A stretch of 64,000 nt of DNA, from assembly GCF_046557915.1 (NCBI RefSeq), contig NZ_JBHEBG010000001.1, positions 434,001-498,000 on the forward strand. Reading direction: 5' to 3'. The position numbers and the translations under genes were made by a program. How positions within the stretch are numbered: the first letter of the stretch is position 1; each line of letters starts with the position of its first letter. Under the pieces are notes generated by a model that did not search any database, was not told where the DNA came from, and saw only the letters and a program-made list of their open reading frames with translations. The stretch comes from JBHEBG01 sp046557915 (lineage in GTDB: Bacteria; Bacteroidota; Bacteroidia; Flavobacteriales; Flavobacteriaceae). Positions 17,066 through 25,086 of this stretch are shown here, piece after piece.

Positions 17066-18964
17066 ATGAGTGATGCTATTAAGCATGAGTGCGGAATTTC
17101 CTTGATACGATTGCTAAAACCCCTGGAATACTATAAGGAGAAATACGGTACTGCCTTTTACGGTGTTAACAAAATGTACCTAATGATGGAAAAGCAGCAC
17201 AACCGTGGACAAGACGGCGCTGGTTTTGCCAGTATCAAAATCAACATGGAGCCCGGTGAACGATACATGAGCAGGGTACGCTCCGTGCAATCACAACCCA
17301 TTCAGGATATTTTTGATCAAATCAATGATCGCATAAATACCGCTTTGCAAAAACATCCCGAATATGCAGATGATGTTGCACTGCAAAAAAAGAATATCCC
17401 CTATATCGGTGAGTTGCTGTTAGGGCACGTACGGTATGGCACCTTTGGCAAGAACAGTATAGAAAACGTACATCCCTTTCTTAGACAGAACAATTGGATG
17501 CATAGAAACCTTATCGTGGCCGGTAACTTTAATATGACCAACGTTAACGAACTCTTTGGCAACTTGGTAGAGTTAGGGCAACATCCTAAGGAAATGGCGG
17601 ATACGGTGACGGTAATGGAAAAAATAGGGCATTTTCTAGACGATGCCGTGGCCAAGCTGTACAAACAAATAAAAAAGGAGGGTTACAATAAAAGAGAGGC
17701 GTCTCCCCTCATTGCGGATCGTTTAAATGTGGCCAAAATTTTGGGTAAGGCTGCCAAGAACTGGGATGGAGGTTATGCCATGACCGGCTTATTGGGACAT
17801 GGTGATGCTTTTGTTTTGAGAGACCCATCAGGAATTAGACCTACCTATTACTATAAAGACGATGAAGTAGTTGTTGTAGCCTCAGAAAGACCAGCAATAC
17901 AAACTGTGTTCAATGTAAAATATGAAGAGGTTAAGGAGTTAGACCCCGGACACGCCATTATTATAAAGAAGAACGGGGGTGTTTCCCTAAAACAAATCCT
18001 AGAGCCCCGAGAGCGTAGGGCGTGTTCCTTTGAGCGTATTTATTTCTCTAGAGGAAGCGACAAGGAAATATATCAAGAACGCAAGGAATTGGGTAAACTG
18101 CTTTTTCCGCAAATTTTGACCGCCATAGACAGCGACATAAAAAACTCTGTCTTTTCCTATATTCCCAATACCGCCGAAACATCCTTTTTTGGACTTGTAA
18201 AAGAGGCACAAAACTACCTCAACAACAAAAAGGAAGAACAAATACTTTCTATTGGCGCCAAGATAACCAAAGAGGAATTACACAAGATCTTGGATGTTAG
18301 GCCTAGGATAGAGAAGGTTGCAATAAAGGATGCCAAACTAAGGACCTTTATAACGCAAGACAGCAGCAGGGATGATCTGGTGGCCCATGTTTATGATATT
18401 TCCTATGGTTCGGTAAAAGAAAATGATAATCTAGTGATCATCGATGACAGTATTGTAAGGGGAACAACACTTAAAAAAAGTATCCTTCGAATTTTAGACA
18501 GGTTACTGCCCAAGAAAATTGTAGTTGTATCCTCCGCCCCTCAAATACGTTATCCTGATTGTTACGGTATAGACATGGCCAAACTAGAGGATTTCATTGC
18601 CTTTAAAGCGGCACTTCAGCTGCACGAAGATCGTGGTACCATGGATGCGGTGCATGCAATTTACAAAAAGTGTTTGTCTCAAGTAACTTCTAAAGACAAA
18701 GATGTTGTGAATTACGTTAAGGAATTCTACGCACCATTTAGTGCCATTGAAATTTCCGAAAAAATAGGAGAGTTACTTAGTCCAAAAGGTGTTAAGGCAG
18801 AAGTTCAAATTATTTACCAGACCATAGAGAACTTACATTTGGCCTGTCCTAAGAATTTAGGGGATTGGTACTTTACCGGAAATTACCCAACACCGGGTGG
18901 CAATAAGGTGGTAAATAGAGCCTTTATCAATTTTTACGAAGGGAAAAATCAACGGGCTTATTAA
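17066..18964 (+). CDS. purF: Amidophosphoribosyltransferase (PurF homologue, long form)
   Basis: The protein has 632 residues, longer than typical PurF (about 470-500), as in Bacteroidota. An N-terminal class II glutamine amidotransferase domain has its likely nucleophile at Cys9 (HECGISL), implying removal of an 8-residue leader. The PRPP-binding phosphoribosyltransferase motif VIIDDSIVRGTT lies near residue 455. It would make phosphoribosylamine, the first purine step. The extra length lies in the middle and C-terminal parts. Its true substrate is not proven by sequence. Confidence 0.88.
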   Translation: MSDAIKHECGISLIRLLKPLEYYKEKYGTAFYGVNKMYLMMEKQHNRGQDGAGFASIKINMEPGERYMSRVRSVQSQPIQDIFDQINDRINTALQKHPEYADDVALQKKNIPYIGELLLGHVRYGTFGKNSIENVHPFLRQNNWMHRNLIVAGNFNMTNVNELFGNLVELGQHPKEMADTVTVMEKIGHFLDDAVAKLYKQIKKEGYNKREASPLIADRLNVAKILGKAAKNWDGGYAMTGLLGHGDAFVLRDPSGIRPTYYYKDDEVVVVASERPAIQTVFNVKYEEVKELDPGHAIIIKKNGGVSLKQILEPRERRACSFERIYFSRGSDKEIYQERKELGKLLFPQILTAIDSDIKNSVFSYIPNTAETSFFGLVKEAQNYLNNKKEEQILSIGAKITKEELHKILDVRPRIEKVAIKDAKLRTFITQDSSRDDLVAHVYDISYGSVKENDNLVIIDDSIVRGTTLKKSILRILDRLLPKKIVVVSSAPQIRYPDCYGIDMAKLEDFIAFKAALQLHEDRGTMDAVHAIYKKCLSQVTSKDKDVVNYVKEFYAPFSAIEISEKIGELLSPKGVKAEVQIIYQTIENLHLACPKNLGDWYFTGNYPTPGGNKVVNRAFINFYEGKNQRAY

Positions 18965-18971
18965 CAATTCT

Positions 18972-19007
18972 ATCGATGAAATACATCATTTTGTGCATTT
19001 CGTCGAT
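18972..19007 (+). terminator. Hairpin after the PurF homologue
   Basis: ATCGATGAAAT pairs with ATTTCGTCGAT (11 bp, one G-U) over a 14-base loop, 8 bases past the stop. A T-rich stretch follows only after a gap, so termination is probable but not certain. Confidence 0.45.
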
Positions 19008-19056
19008 AATTTATGCTTTTTATCGTCTTTATGGCCGCTAAGGAGCAAAGCCAAAT

Positions 19057-19064
19057 TACATTAG
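19057..19064 (+). promoter_or_regulatory. -7 box of small-RNA copy 1
   Basis: TACATTAG (one mismatch to TAnnTTTG) ends exactly 5 bases before the conserved CCATAGC start of copy 1. No clear -33 element was seen. Confidence 0.55.
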
Positions 19065-19069
19065 ACTCG

Positions 19070-19140
19070 CCATAGCATAAGTAGGTTAAGTTCATGGTAA
19101 GATTTGGGGCAAAAAAGGTGGAGACTTCTCCACCTTTTTT
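19070..19140 (+). ncRNA. Tandem small-RNA unit, copy 1
   Basis: A roughly 40-base conserved 5' part begins CCATAGCATAAGTAGG. It is followed by an A-rich linker and a 7-bp terminator stem (GGTGGAG/CTCCACC, loop ACTT) with six T. A short CCAT/ATGG pairing closes the 5' part. There is no start codon with a conserved frame, since indels after GGGG differ among copies. The unit recurs at 19381, 19574 and 19779. I infer a family of independently transcribed small RNAs. The function is unknown. Confidence 0.72.
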
Positions 19141-19267
19141 ATTTGCCATACATTCAGCATACCACTCTGTATTCCCACTGTTTAAATAATCTCCCATCAA
19201 AAACTGTATTTCACCCGATTATAATGGTGTTAAACTAAAACCTTTCTCCCTCCGAACACTTTTAACT

Positions 19268-19364
19268 NNNNNNNNNNNNNNNNNNNNNNNNNNNNNNNNN
19301 NNNNNNNNNNNNNNNNNNNNNNNNNNNNNNNNNNNNNNNNNNNNNNNNNNNNNNNNNNNNNNNN
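19268..19364. other. Assembly gap (97 N) inside the repeat array
   Basis: The left edge ends ...TTTAACT and the right edge begins ACTTACATTTGG. In copy 3 these run together as TTTAACTTACATTTGG. Joining the edges through the shared ACT would give a copy 1 to copy 2 spacing of 211 bases, close to the other spacings (193 and 205). The gap may hold no real bases, or whole extra units. Confidence 0.9.
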
Positions 19365-19367
19365 ACT

Positions 19368-19375
19368 TACATTTG
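19368..19375 (+). promoter_or_regulatory. -7 box of small-RNA copy 2
   Basis: TACATTTG is a perfect TAnnTTTG match, 5 bases before the conserved start. The upstream -33 region lies in the N gap. Confidence 0.6.
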
Positions 19376-19380
19376 GAGGA

Positions 19381-19450
19381 CCATAGCATAAGTAGGTTAA
19401 GTTCATGGTAAGATTTGGGGAAAAAAGGTGGAGTTATGCTCCACCTTTTT
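19381..19450 (+). ncRNA. Tandem small-RNA unit, copy 2
   Basis: The 40-base 5' part is identical to copy 1. The terminator stem is GGTGGAG/CTCCACC with a TTATG loop and five T. It shares loop and leader (GGAGGA) with copy 3, forming an inner subfamily distinct from copies 1 and 4. Confidence 0.72.
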
Positions 19451-19536
19451 GTTTTTGGTCATTTCCCGAACTCTAGTTTTATGCCTTTTCTTCGAGTTTG
19501 CATTTCGTCCGATTATATAGGCGTTGAACTAAAACC

Positions 19537-19568
19537 TTTTTCCCCGCACACACTTTAACTTACATTTG
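19537..19568 (+). promoter_or_regulatory. Promoter of small-RNA copy 3
   Basis: TTTT at 19538-19541 stands exactly 19 bases before TACATTTG at 19561-19568. The box ends 5 bases before the conserved start. About 55 bases upstream (from CGATTATA at about 19510) closely resemble the sequence just before the N gap (19218-19267). Confidence 0.65.
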
Positions 19569-19573
19569 GAGGA

Positions 19574-19644
19574 CCATAGCATAAGTAGGTTAAGTTCATG
19601 GTAAGATTTGGGGAAAAAAGGTGGAGTTATGCTCCGCCTTTTTT
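19574..19644 (+). ncRNA. Tandem small-RNA unit, copy 3
   Basis: The 5' part is identical to copies 1 and 2. The stem GGTGGAG/CTCCGCC keeps pairing through a G-U, with a TTATG loop and six T. Spacing from copy 2 is 193 bases. Confidence 0.72.
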
Positions 19645-19742
19645 ATTGCTGAAAATCAAGTCTTTAACATGGTTTATTAGTTTTTAAAAGCAAAAACCAA
19701 AGAAGTATTCCTTCTTTAAACCCTAAAATTTTTCAAAATTTC

Positions 19743-19773
19743 TTTTTTATTTCCCACAATACCAGTAATTTAG
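19743..19773 (+). promoter_or_regulatory. Promoter of small-RNA copy 4
   Basis: TTTT at 19743, a 19-base spacer, then TAATTTAG at 19766-19773 (one mismatch). The box again ends 5 bases before the conserved start. Confidence 0.6.
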
Positions 19774-19778
19774 TATCG

Positions 19779-19848
19779 CCATAGCATAAGTAGGTTAAGT
19801 TTATGGTAAGATTTGGGACGAAAAGGGTGGAGACTTCTCCGCCCTTTT
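19779..19848 (+). ncRNA. Tandem small-RNA unit, copy 4
   Basis: The 5' part differs from the others by one base (TTTATGG for TTCATGG), which lengthens the CCATA/TATGG pairing. The stem is GGGTGGAG/CTCCGCCC with loop ACTT; its outer A-T pair is replaced by G-C, a compensatory change supporting RNA structure. Spacing from copy 3 is 205 bases. Confidence 0.72.
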
Positions 19849-19867
19849 CTATTTATTAATCCCAGTG

Positions 19868-19901
19868 CAAAAAAAAACCATCCTGATTTAACAAGATGGT
19901 T
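19868..19901 (-). terminator. Terminator of the superoxide dismutase gene
   Basis: On the minus strand AACCATC pairs with GATGGTT over a 12-base loop and is followed by a run of T. It lies 23 bases past the sod stop. Confidence 0.85.
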
Positions 19902-19923
19902 CTTTGATCGTTAGAAGGAAAGA

Positions 19924-20532
19924 TTATTTGTTGGCAGCATAAAGCGCCGATACCTTATCCCAATTTATTACATTAAAAAACGCATTGATATAATCGGGCC
20001 TCCTGTTTTGGTAATTCAAATAATAAGCATGTTCCCATACATCCAATCCCAAAATAGGAAAACCTCCGCAACCGGTATTTGGCATTAATGAATTATCTTG
20101 ATTAGGTGTAGAGCAAATTTCTACACCTCCGCCTTTATGCACACACAACCAAGCCCATCCGGAACCAAATCGGGTAGCCGCTGCATTGGCAAAGGCATCT
20201 TTAAAGCCATCATACGAACCGAAAGCGTCGTTAATGGCACTGGCAAGATCCCCGGAAGGATCTCCTCCTCCATTTGGCGACATAATCTCCCAGAACAGTG
20301 CATGGTTATAAAATCCGCCACCGTTGTTGCGTACGGCACCATTGGCCATGTCCAGGTTCTTTAAAATATCTTCTATGGACTTACCCTCAAGATCCGTTCC
20401 GGCTATGGCGGCATTCAGTTTTGTGGTATATCCGTTGTGGTGCTTTGTATGATGAATTTCCATGGTCCTTGCATCTATGTTAGGCTCCAAGGCGTTGTAG
20501 TCATATGGTAATTTAGGTAGTTCAAAAGCCAT
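19924..20532 (-). CDS. Superoxide dismutase, Fe/Mn type
   Basis: The 202 residues form a cytoplasmic enzyme that converts superoxide to oxygen and hydrogen peroxide. Metal ligands are visible: His27 (EIHHTKHH), His77 (YNHALFWE), and Asp and His in LDVWEHAYYLNY. No signal peptide is present. Iron, manganese or cambialistic use cannot be fixed from sequence. It is a single gene with its own terminator, convergent with the small-RNA array. Confidence 0.97.
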   Translation of the reverse strand: MAFELPKLPYDYNALEPNIDARTMEIHHTKHHNGYTTKLNAAIAGTDLEGKSIEDILKNLDMANGAVRNNGGGFYNHALFWEIMSPNGGGDPSGDLASAINDAFGSYDGFKDAFANAAATRFGSGWAWLCVHKGGGVEICSTPNQDNSLMPNTGCGGFPILGLDVWEHAYYLNYQNRRPDYINAFFNVINWDKVSALYAANK

Positions 20533-20569
20533 AATATAATTGTGTTTTAAGTTAATTATTCTCGTTTCC

Positions 20570-20577
20570 CAAATTTA
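20570..20577 (-). promoter_or_regulatory. Possible -7 box of the sod gene
   Basis: The minus strand reads TAAATTTG, a perfect TAnnTTTG match, 37 bases upstream of the start. The -33 element is not obvious. Confidence 0.45.
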
Positions 20578-20652
20578 AGGTTTTAAGAAACAAATTACAT
20601 AAATTATTTGTTAAGAACTCCGCTAGATTGTGTATTTTGCAAATAAAACCAG

Positions 20653-23600
20653 GTGCAAGAGGCCTCATATAGAATCTACAATGCTTCGGCCGGTTCGGGC
20701 AAGACATTTACTCTTGTAAAGCAATATTTAAAGATTGTTCTTTCTTCACATTCCTATAAAGGTTTTCAACAAATATTAGCCATCACCTTTACCAATAAAG
20801 CCGTTAATGAAATGAAGCAGCGTATTTTAGATAGCCTGTTTCTTTTTGGCAATATTGAAGATCTGGAGCATGCCCCGGACATGTTCATGGACATTTCCAA
20901 GGAATTGCATTTAGCTCCCCCAACATTACGGCAAAGAGCCAAAAGAACCCTAAAGGAAATTCTTCACAATTATGCCTTCTTCGATGTTTCTACCATCGAT
21001 AAATTTACACACAGGCTCATAAGGACCTTTGCCAAAGACTTAAAACTGTCGCAGAATTTTGAGGTGGCCCTAGATACAGATCTGCTGCTAGAGGAAGCAG
21101 TGGCAAGCTTAATAAGCAAAGTGGGCAAGGACAATCAGATGACCGATGTACTCCTAAATTTTGCCCTTGCCAAAATTGATGATGACAAGAGTTGGGACAT
21201 TGCCTATGATCTTAATAAAATTGGCAAACTACTGTTCAATGAGAACCATTCGGCGCATCTTAAAATTTTGGCCAATAAAAGTATCGCCGATTTCCTAGGC
21301 CTTAAGCAGCTTGTCCTCGATAAAAAAAAGAAGCTTCAACATAAAGCAATTGAACAGGCCAGAACAGCCGAAACACTAATACAAGAGTATGGATTAAATG
21401 CATCGGACTTTCCACGGCAAACGCTCCCCAATCATTTTAAAAAAATTTCAGAGGGTTTGTTAGACCCGGCAAAGCTTTACAACAACAAATTAGAGCAGAG
21501 TTTATTGGAAGGCACCATCGTAAAATCGGGTGTTGTTTCGCCATCAACAGATTTCACCTCTAAAATCCAGATGTTGTTCCTAGCGCTTAAAGGTTTAATC
21601 TATGAGATATCGTTTTTGGAAAACGTTCACGGGAACATTATACCACTTACCGTTTTAAATTCTATTCAAAAAGAATTGAACACTATCTCACAAGATCGTA
21701 ATTTGCTTCCTATTTCGTCCTTTAATACCCTTATATCGAACGAAATTAAAGATCAGCCGGCGCCTTTTATATATGAACGCCTGGGGGAAAAGTACCGACA
21801 TTATTTCATTGACGAATTTCAGGATACTTCCGAAATGCAATGGAACAATTTGATCCCTTTAATTGGAAACGCCCTAGAAAGTGAAAACGAACAAGGAAAG
21901 CGTGGCTCACTTTTGCTCGTAGGTGACGTTAAGCAAGCCATTTACCGATGGCGTGGTGGCAAGGCGGAGCAGCTTTTAAACCTCATAAATTCAGAAACAA
22001 ATCCCTTCGTGGTCTCACCCACAACATACAACTTACCTTCCAATTATAGGAGCTACGATGAGATTATTACATTTAACAATGGTTTTTTTACCGCCACCAG
22101 TCCTTTTCTTGGCAGTGCCATTTACAGCAGCCTATTTAAGCAAGGAAACATGCAAAAGACCAATCATAAAAAGGGTGGTCTTGTACAACTTTTGTTTGTT
22201 GAGGAAGAAGCGGAAAAAAATGAAGATGAGCAGTACTGCAACAGCGTATTGTCCATACTAAACGAGGTGCTGGAAAAGAGCTATAACTTTAAGGACATTT
22301 GTATCCTTACAAGAAAAAGGAAGCATGGGGTAATTCTGGCAGATTTTTTAATGCAGCACAATATTCCAGTAATTTCATCAGAAACCTTGCTGCTCCAAGG
22401 TAGTCCAAAAGTAGCCTTCCTTATTAACTTACTAAGACATACCATACAGCCCGAAGATGTGGAAATTATTTATGACATCCTCTACTTTCTTGCCATTGAA
22501 ACGGATCATAGACATGTCTTTATTAAAAAAAACATAGACAATCTAAACACCTTGTTATGGCAAGAGTATGGTTTTGATCTGGATTATTTGAAGCATTCCT
22601 CGCCTTATGATGGTTTGGAATATAGTATAAAACAGTTTCGGTTAGCCCAAGATTCCGATGCCTACCTTACCTTTTTATTGGATGTTGTTTTAGAAGTAGA
22701 ACAAAAAGAAGGCACAGGAGTATCGCAGTTTTTAAGTTATTGGGAAAGGAAAAAGGAAGTTCTAGGTATTACCGCCAACGAAAAAACCAATGCCATTCAT
22801 ATCATGACGGTACACAAGGCCAAGGGCTTGGAATTTCCCATCGTACTATTCCCTTATGCCAATTCTAACATTTATGAAGAGATTGAACCCAAGCTGTGGC
22901 TTCCTGTTCCTCAGGAAACCTTTAAAGGGTTCAAGGAGGTTTTAATAAATAAGAAAAAGGAGGTAATTCATTATAACCAACCTGCAAAAGACATATTTGA
23001 CGCGGAACAACATAATCTGGAGTTAGATGCCTTTAACCTTTTATATGTAGCACTTACGAGGGCTGTTAATGGCCTTTACATTATTACAAAGAAAGACCTG
23101 ACGGCCCAAAAAGAGCCTAAAACAAATTACTATTCCGGCATTTTTATAAAATACCTAATCGGTAACGGGCAGTGGGAAGACCACAAACTTAAATACACCT
23201 TTGGTTCTTTGGATGAGAAGGTCATGGATAGGGCATTGCACCATAAACAGGAAACTATTTTGTACCGATACTCATCAAAGGACCGTCCTAGTTTTAATAT
23301 CCTAACCACTTCGGGCATACTATGGGGTTCTGATAGGGAAGAAGCCATTTATAAGGGTAATGTTATCCATTTCTTAATGGAATTGATATTTACCATACAC
23401 GATGTGGACCACGCAATGGAAACCCTAATTCGCAGTGGTGACATAGCCGACAATGAAATAGGGCCCTTAAGAGCAAAAATCCTGGGCATAATTAACCACC
23501 CCAAACTTATATCCTATTATAAGGAAGGGAACTTAGTTAAGAATGAAACGGACATTATTACCGAAAATGGGGTAATTTTACGCCCCGATAGGATAGTGAT

Positions 23601-23766
23601 CAACAAAAACATGGCCACTATCATAGATTATAAAACAGGCAAAGAGAGTTTGGCACACAAGGGGCAACTTTTAGCATATGCCGAAGCATTGGAGAACATG
23701 GGTTACGTTGTTGCACATAAGATCATTGTTTATATCGGCGATCAGATCACCCCAAGATTTATATAA
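20653..23766 (+). CDS. AddA-like UvrD helicase/exonuclease
   Basis: The 1037-residue protein starts at GTG. The Walker A NASAGSGKTFTLV lies at about 9-21, ITFTNKAVNEMK follows, and the Walker B region reads YFIDEFQDTSEMQW. Later helicase motifs include MTVHKAKGLEFP and YVALTRAVNGLY. The C-terminal DYKTG is the PD-(D/E)XK nuclease centre. It would resect double-strand breaks for recombination together with the AddB-like protein at 26521. kbl and ompA genes separate the two subunits. It starts just after a possible promoter region following sod. Confidence 0.93.
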   Translation: MQEASYRIYNASAGSGKTFTLVKQYLKIVLSSHSYKGFQQILAITFTNKAVNEMKQRILDSLFLFGNIEDLEHAPDMFMDISKELHLAPPTLRQRAKRTLKEILHNYAFFDVSTIDKFTHRLIRTFAKDLKLSQNFEVALDTDLLLEEAVASLISKVGKDNQMTDVLLNFALAKIDDDKSWDIAYDLNKIGKLLFNENHSAHLKILANKSIADFLGLKQLVLDKKKKLQHKAIEQARTAETLIQEYGLNASDFPRQTLPNHFKKISEGLLDPAKLYNNKLEQSLLEGTIVKSGVVSPSTDFTSKIQMLFLALKGLIYEISFLENVHGNIIPLTVLNSIQKELNTISQDRNLLPISSFNTLISNEIKDQPAPFIYERLGEKYRHYFIDEFQDTSEMQWNNLIPLIGNALESENEQGKRGSLLLVGDVKQAIYRWRGGKAEQLLNLINSETNPFVVSPTTYNLPSNYRSYDEIITFNNGFFTATSPFLGSAIYSSLFKQGNMQKTNHKKGGLVQLLFVEEEAEKNEDEQYCNSVLSILNEVLEKSYNFKDICILTRKRKHGVILADFLMQHNIPVISSETLLLQGSPKVAFLINLLRHTIQPEDVEIIYDILYFLAIETDHRHVFIKKNIDNLNTLLWQEYGFDLDYLKHSSPYDGLEYSIKQFRLAQDSDAYLTFLLDVVLEVEQKEGTGVSQFLSYWERKKEVLGITANEKTNAIHIMTVHKAKGLEFPIVLFPYANSNIYEEIEPKLWLPVPQETFKGFKEVLINKKKEVIHYNQPAKDIFDAEQHNLELDAFNLLYVALTRAVNGLYIITKKDLTAQKEPKTNYYSGIFIKYLIGNGQWEDHKLKYTFGSLDEKVMDRALHHKQETILYRYSSKDRPSFNILTTSGILWGSDREEAIYKGNVIHFLMELIFTIHDVDHAMETLIRSGDIADNEIGPLRAKILGIINHPKLISYYKEGNLVKNETDIITENGVILRPDRIVINKNMATIIDYKTGKESLAHKGQLLAYAEALENMGYVVAHKIIVYIGDQITPRFI

Positions 23767-23779
23767 AACCAATAATAAT

Positions 23780-24973
23780 ATGTACGGTAAAATTGAAAAG
23801 CACTTACAACAAGAATTAAAAGATATTGAAGAAGCGGGGCTTTATAAAAAGGAACGCATTATAACTGGCGCACAAGGGGCGGTAATCAAAATTTCCTCTG
23901 GGGAAGAGGTGATAAATTTTTGCGCCAACAACTATTTGGGGCTTTCATCGCACCCAGAATTGATACAAGCGGCAAAAGATGCCATGGATTCCCATGGTTT
24001 TGGTATGTCATCAGTACGTTTTATTTGTGGCACCCAGGATATACACAAGCAACTAGAGCAAAAAATAGCGGATTTTTATGGTACTGAAGATACCATTCTA
24101 TATGCCGCGGCATTTGACGCCAATGGTGGGGTCTTTGAGCCTTTGTTAGGTCCGGATGACGCAATTATCTCAGATTCCCTTAACCATGCCTCCATAATTG
24201 ACGGGGTGCGGTTGTGCAAAGCCAAAAGGTATCGGTATGCCAACAGCGATATGGAAGATTTAGAAAATCAGCTTAAAAAAGCCAATGGGGAGAACGCACG
24301 GTTTAAGATTGTAGTTACGGATGGCGTCTTTTCCATGGATGGGTTACTGGCCCCTTTAGATAAAATTTGCGATTTGGCCGAAAAATATGATGCCTTGGTT
24401 ATGGTAGACGAGTGCCATGCAGCGGGGTTTATTGGCCAAACAGGCAGGGGTACCCTGGAAGATAAGGGGGTGCTCGGCAGGGTTGACATTATAACCGGAA
24501 CGTTGGGCAAGGCCCTGGGCGGAGCCATGGGAGGCTATACTACAGGTAAAAAGGAAATTATAGAAATCCTTAGACAACGTTCTAGACCTTATCTATTCTC
24601 CAATTCCCTGGCCCCGGCCATCGTGGGAGCCTCTATTAAGGTATTCGAAATGCTGGATAAGGATACTTCTTTACGAGATAAGCTCAATTTTAACACTAAT
24701 TATTTCAAAAAAGGCATGAAAGAGGCTGGATTCGATATTATAAATGGCGACTCGGCAATAGTCCCAGTAATGTTGTACGATGCCAAACTATCGCAACAAA
24801 TGGCCGATATGTTATTGGAGAAAGGAATTTATGTTATTGGTTTCTTCTTCCCCGTGGTACCAAAGGACAAAGCGAGGATAAGGGTTCAGCTTTCCGCCGC
24901 TCACGAAATTGAACATTTAGACCAAGCTATTGAAGCTTTTAAAGAGGTAGGCAAGAGATTAAAAGTCGTTTAA
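23780..24973 (+). CDS. kbl: Glycine C-acetyltransferase (2-amino-3-ketobutyrate CoA ligase)
   Basis: The start ATG at 23780 gives 397 residues beginning MYGKIEKHLQQEL; the longer frame overlaps the helicase gene without family similarity. It is a PLP enzyme of the alpha-oxoamine synthase family, joining glycine and acetyl-CoA in threonine breakdown. The substrate-side ANNYLGLSSHPE and the PLP-Lys segment GTLGKALGGAMGGY are present. It lies 13 bases past the AddA-like stop. No threonine dehydrogenase gene is in the window. Confidence 0.95.
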   Translation: MYGKIEKHLQQELKDIEEAGLYKKERIITGAQGAVIKISSGEEVINFCANNYLGLSSHPELIQAAKDAMDSHGFGMSSVRFICGTQDIHKQLEQKIADFYGTEDTILYAAAFDANGGVFEPLLGPDDAIISDSLNHASIIDGVRLCKAKRYRYANSDMEDLENQLKKANGENARFKIVVTDGVFSMDGLLAPLDKICDLAEKYDALVMVDECHAAGFIGQTGRGTLEDKGVLGRVDIITGTLGKALGGAMGGYTTGKKEIIEILRQRSRPYLFSNSLAPAIVGASIKVFEMLDKDTSLRDKLNFNTNYFKKGMKEAGFDIINGDSAIVPVMLYDAKLSQQMADMLLEKGIYVIGFFFPVVPKDKARIRVQLSAAHEIEHLDQAIEAFKEVGKRLKVV

Positions 24974-25021
24974 AAGCTACTTTTTCCATATGAAATGCAT
25001 GAAAAAAAATAAGAAATTGAT

Positions 25022-25052
25022 TTTGTTAATAATTTTTAACAACTTACATTTG
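25022..25052 (+). promoter_or_regulatory. Strong promoter of the ompA-like gene
   Basis: TTTG at 25022-25025, exactly 19 bases, then TACATTTG at 25045-25052: a perfect Bacteroidota promoter. The predicted start is about 28 bases before the ATG at 25087. Confidence 0.85.
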
Positions 25053-25086
25053 CGACTAATAAACACTTAAACTTAAAATTTTGAAC

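Noticed and set aside
19093..19140. A short peptide encoded within each small-RNA unit from its internal ATGGTAAG
   Set aside because: Indels after GGGG change the frame between copies and the frame runs through the terminator.
18970..19200. Minus-strand frame over small-RNA copy 1, including MNLTYLCYG
   Set aside because: The short conserved peptide only mirrors the RNA repeat; copy 4 lacks the ATG and frames diverge outside the repeat.
19070..19848. CRISPR array
   Set aside because: Units are about 200 bases apart, carry terminators and promoters, and no cas genes are present.
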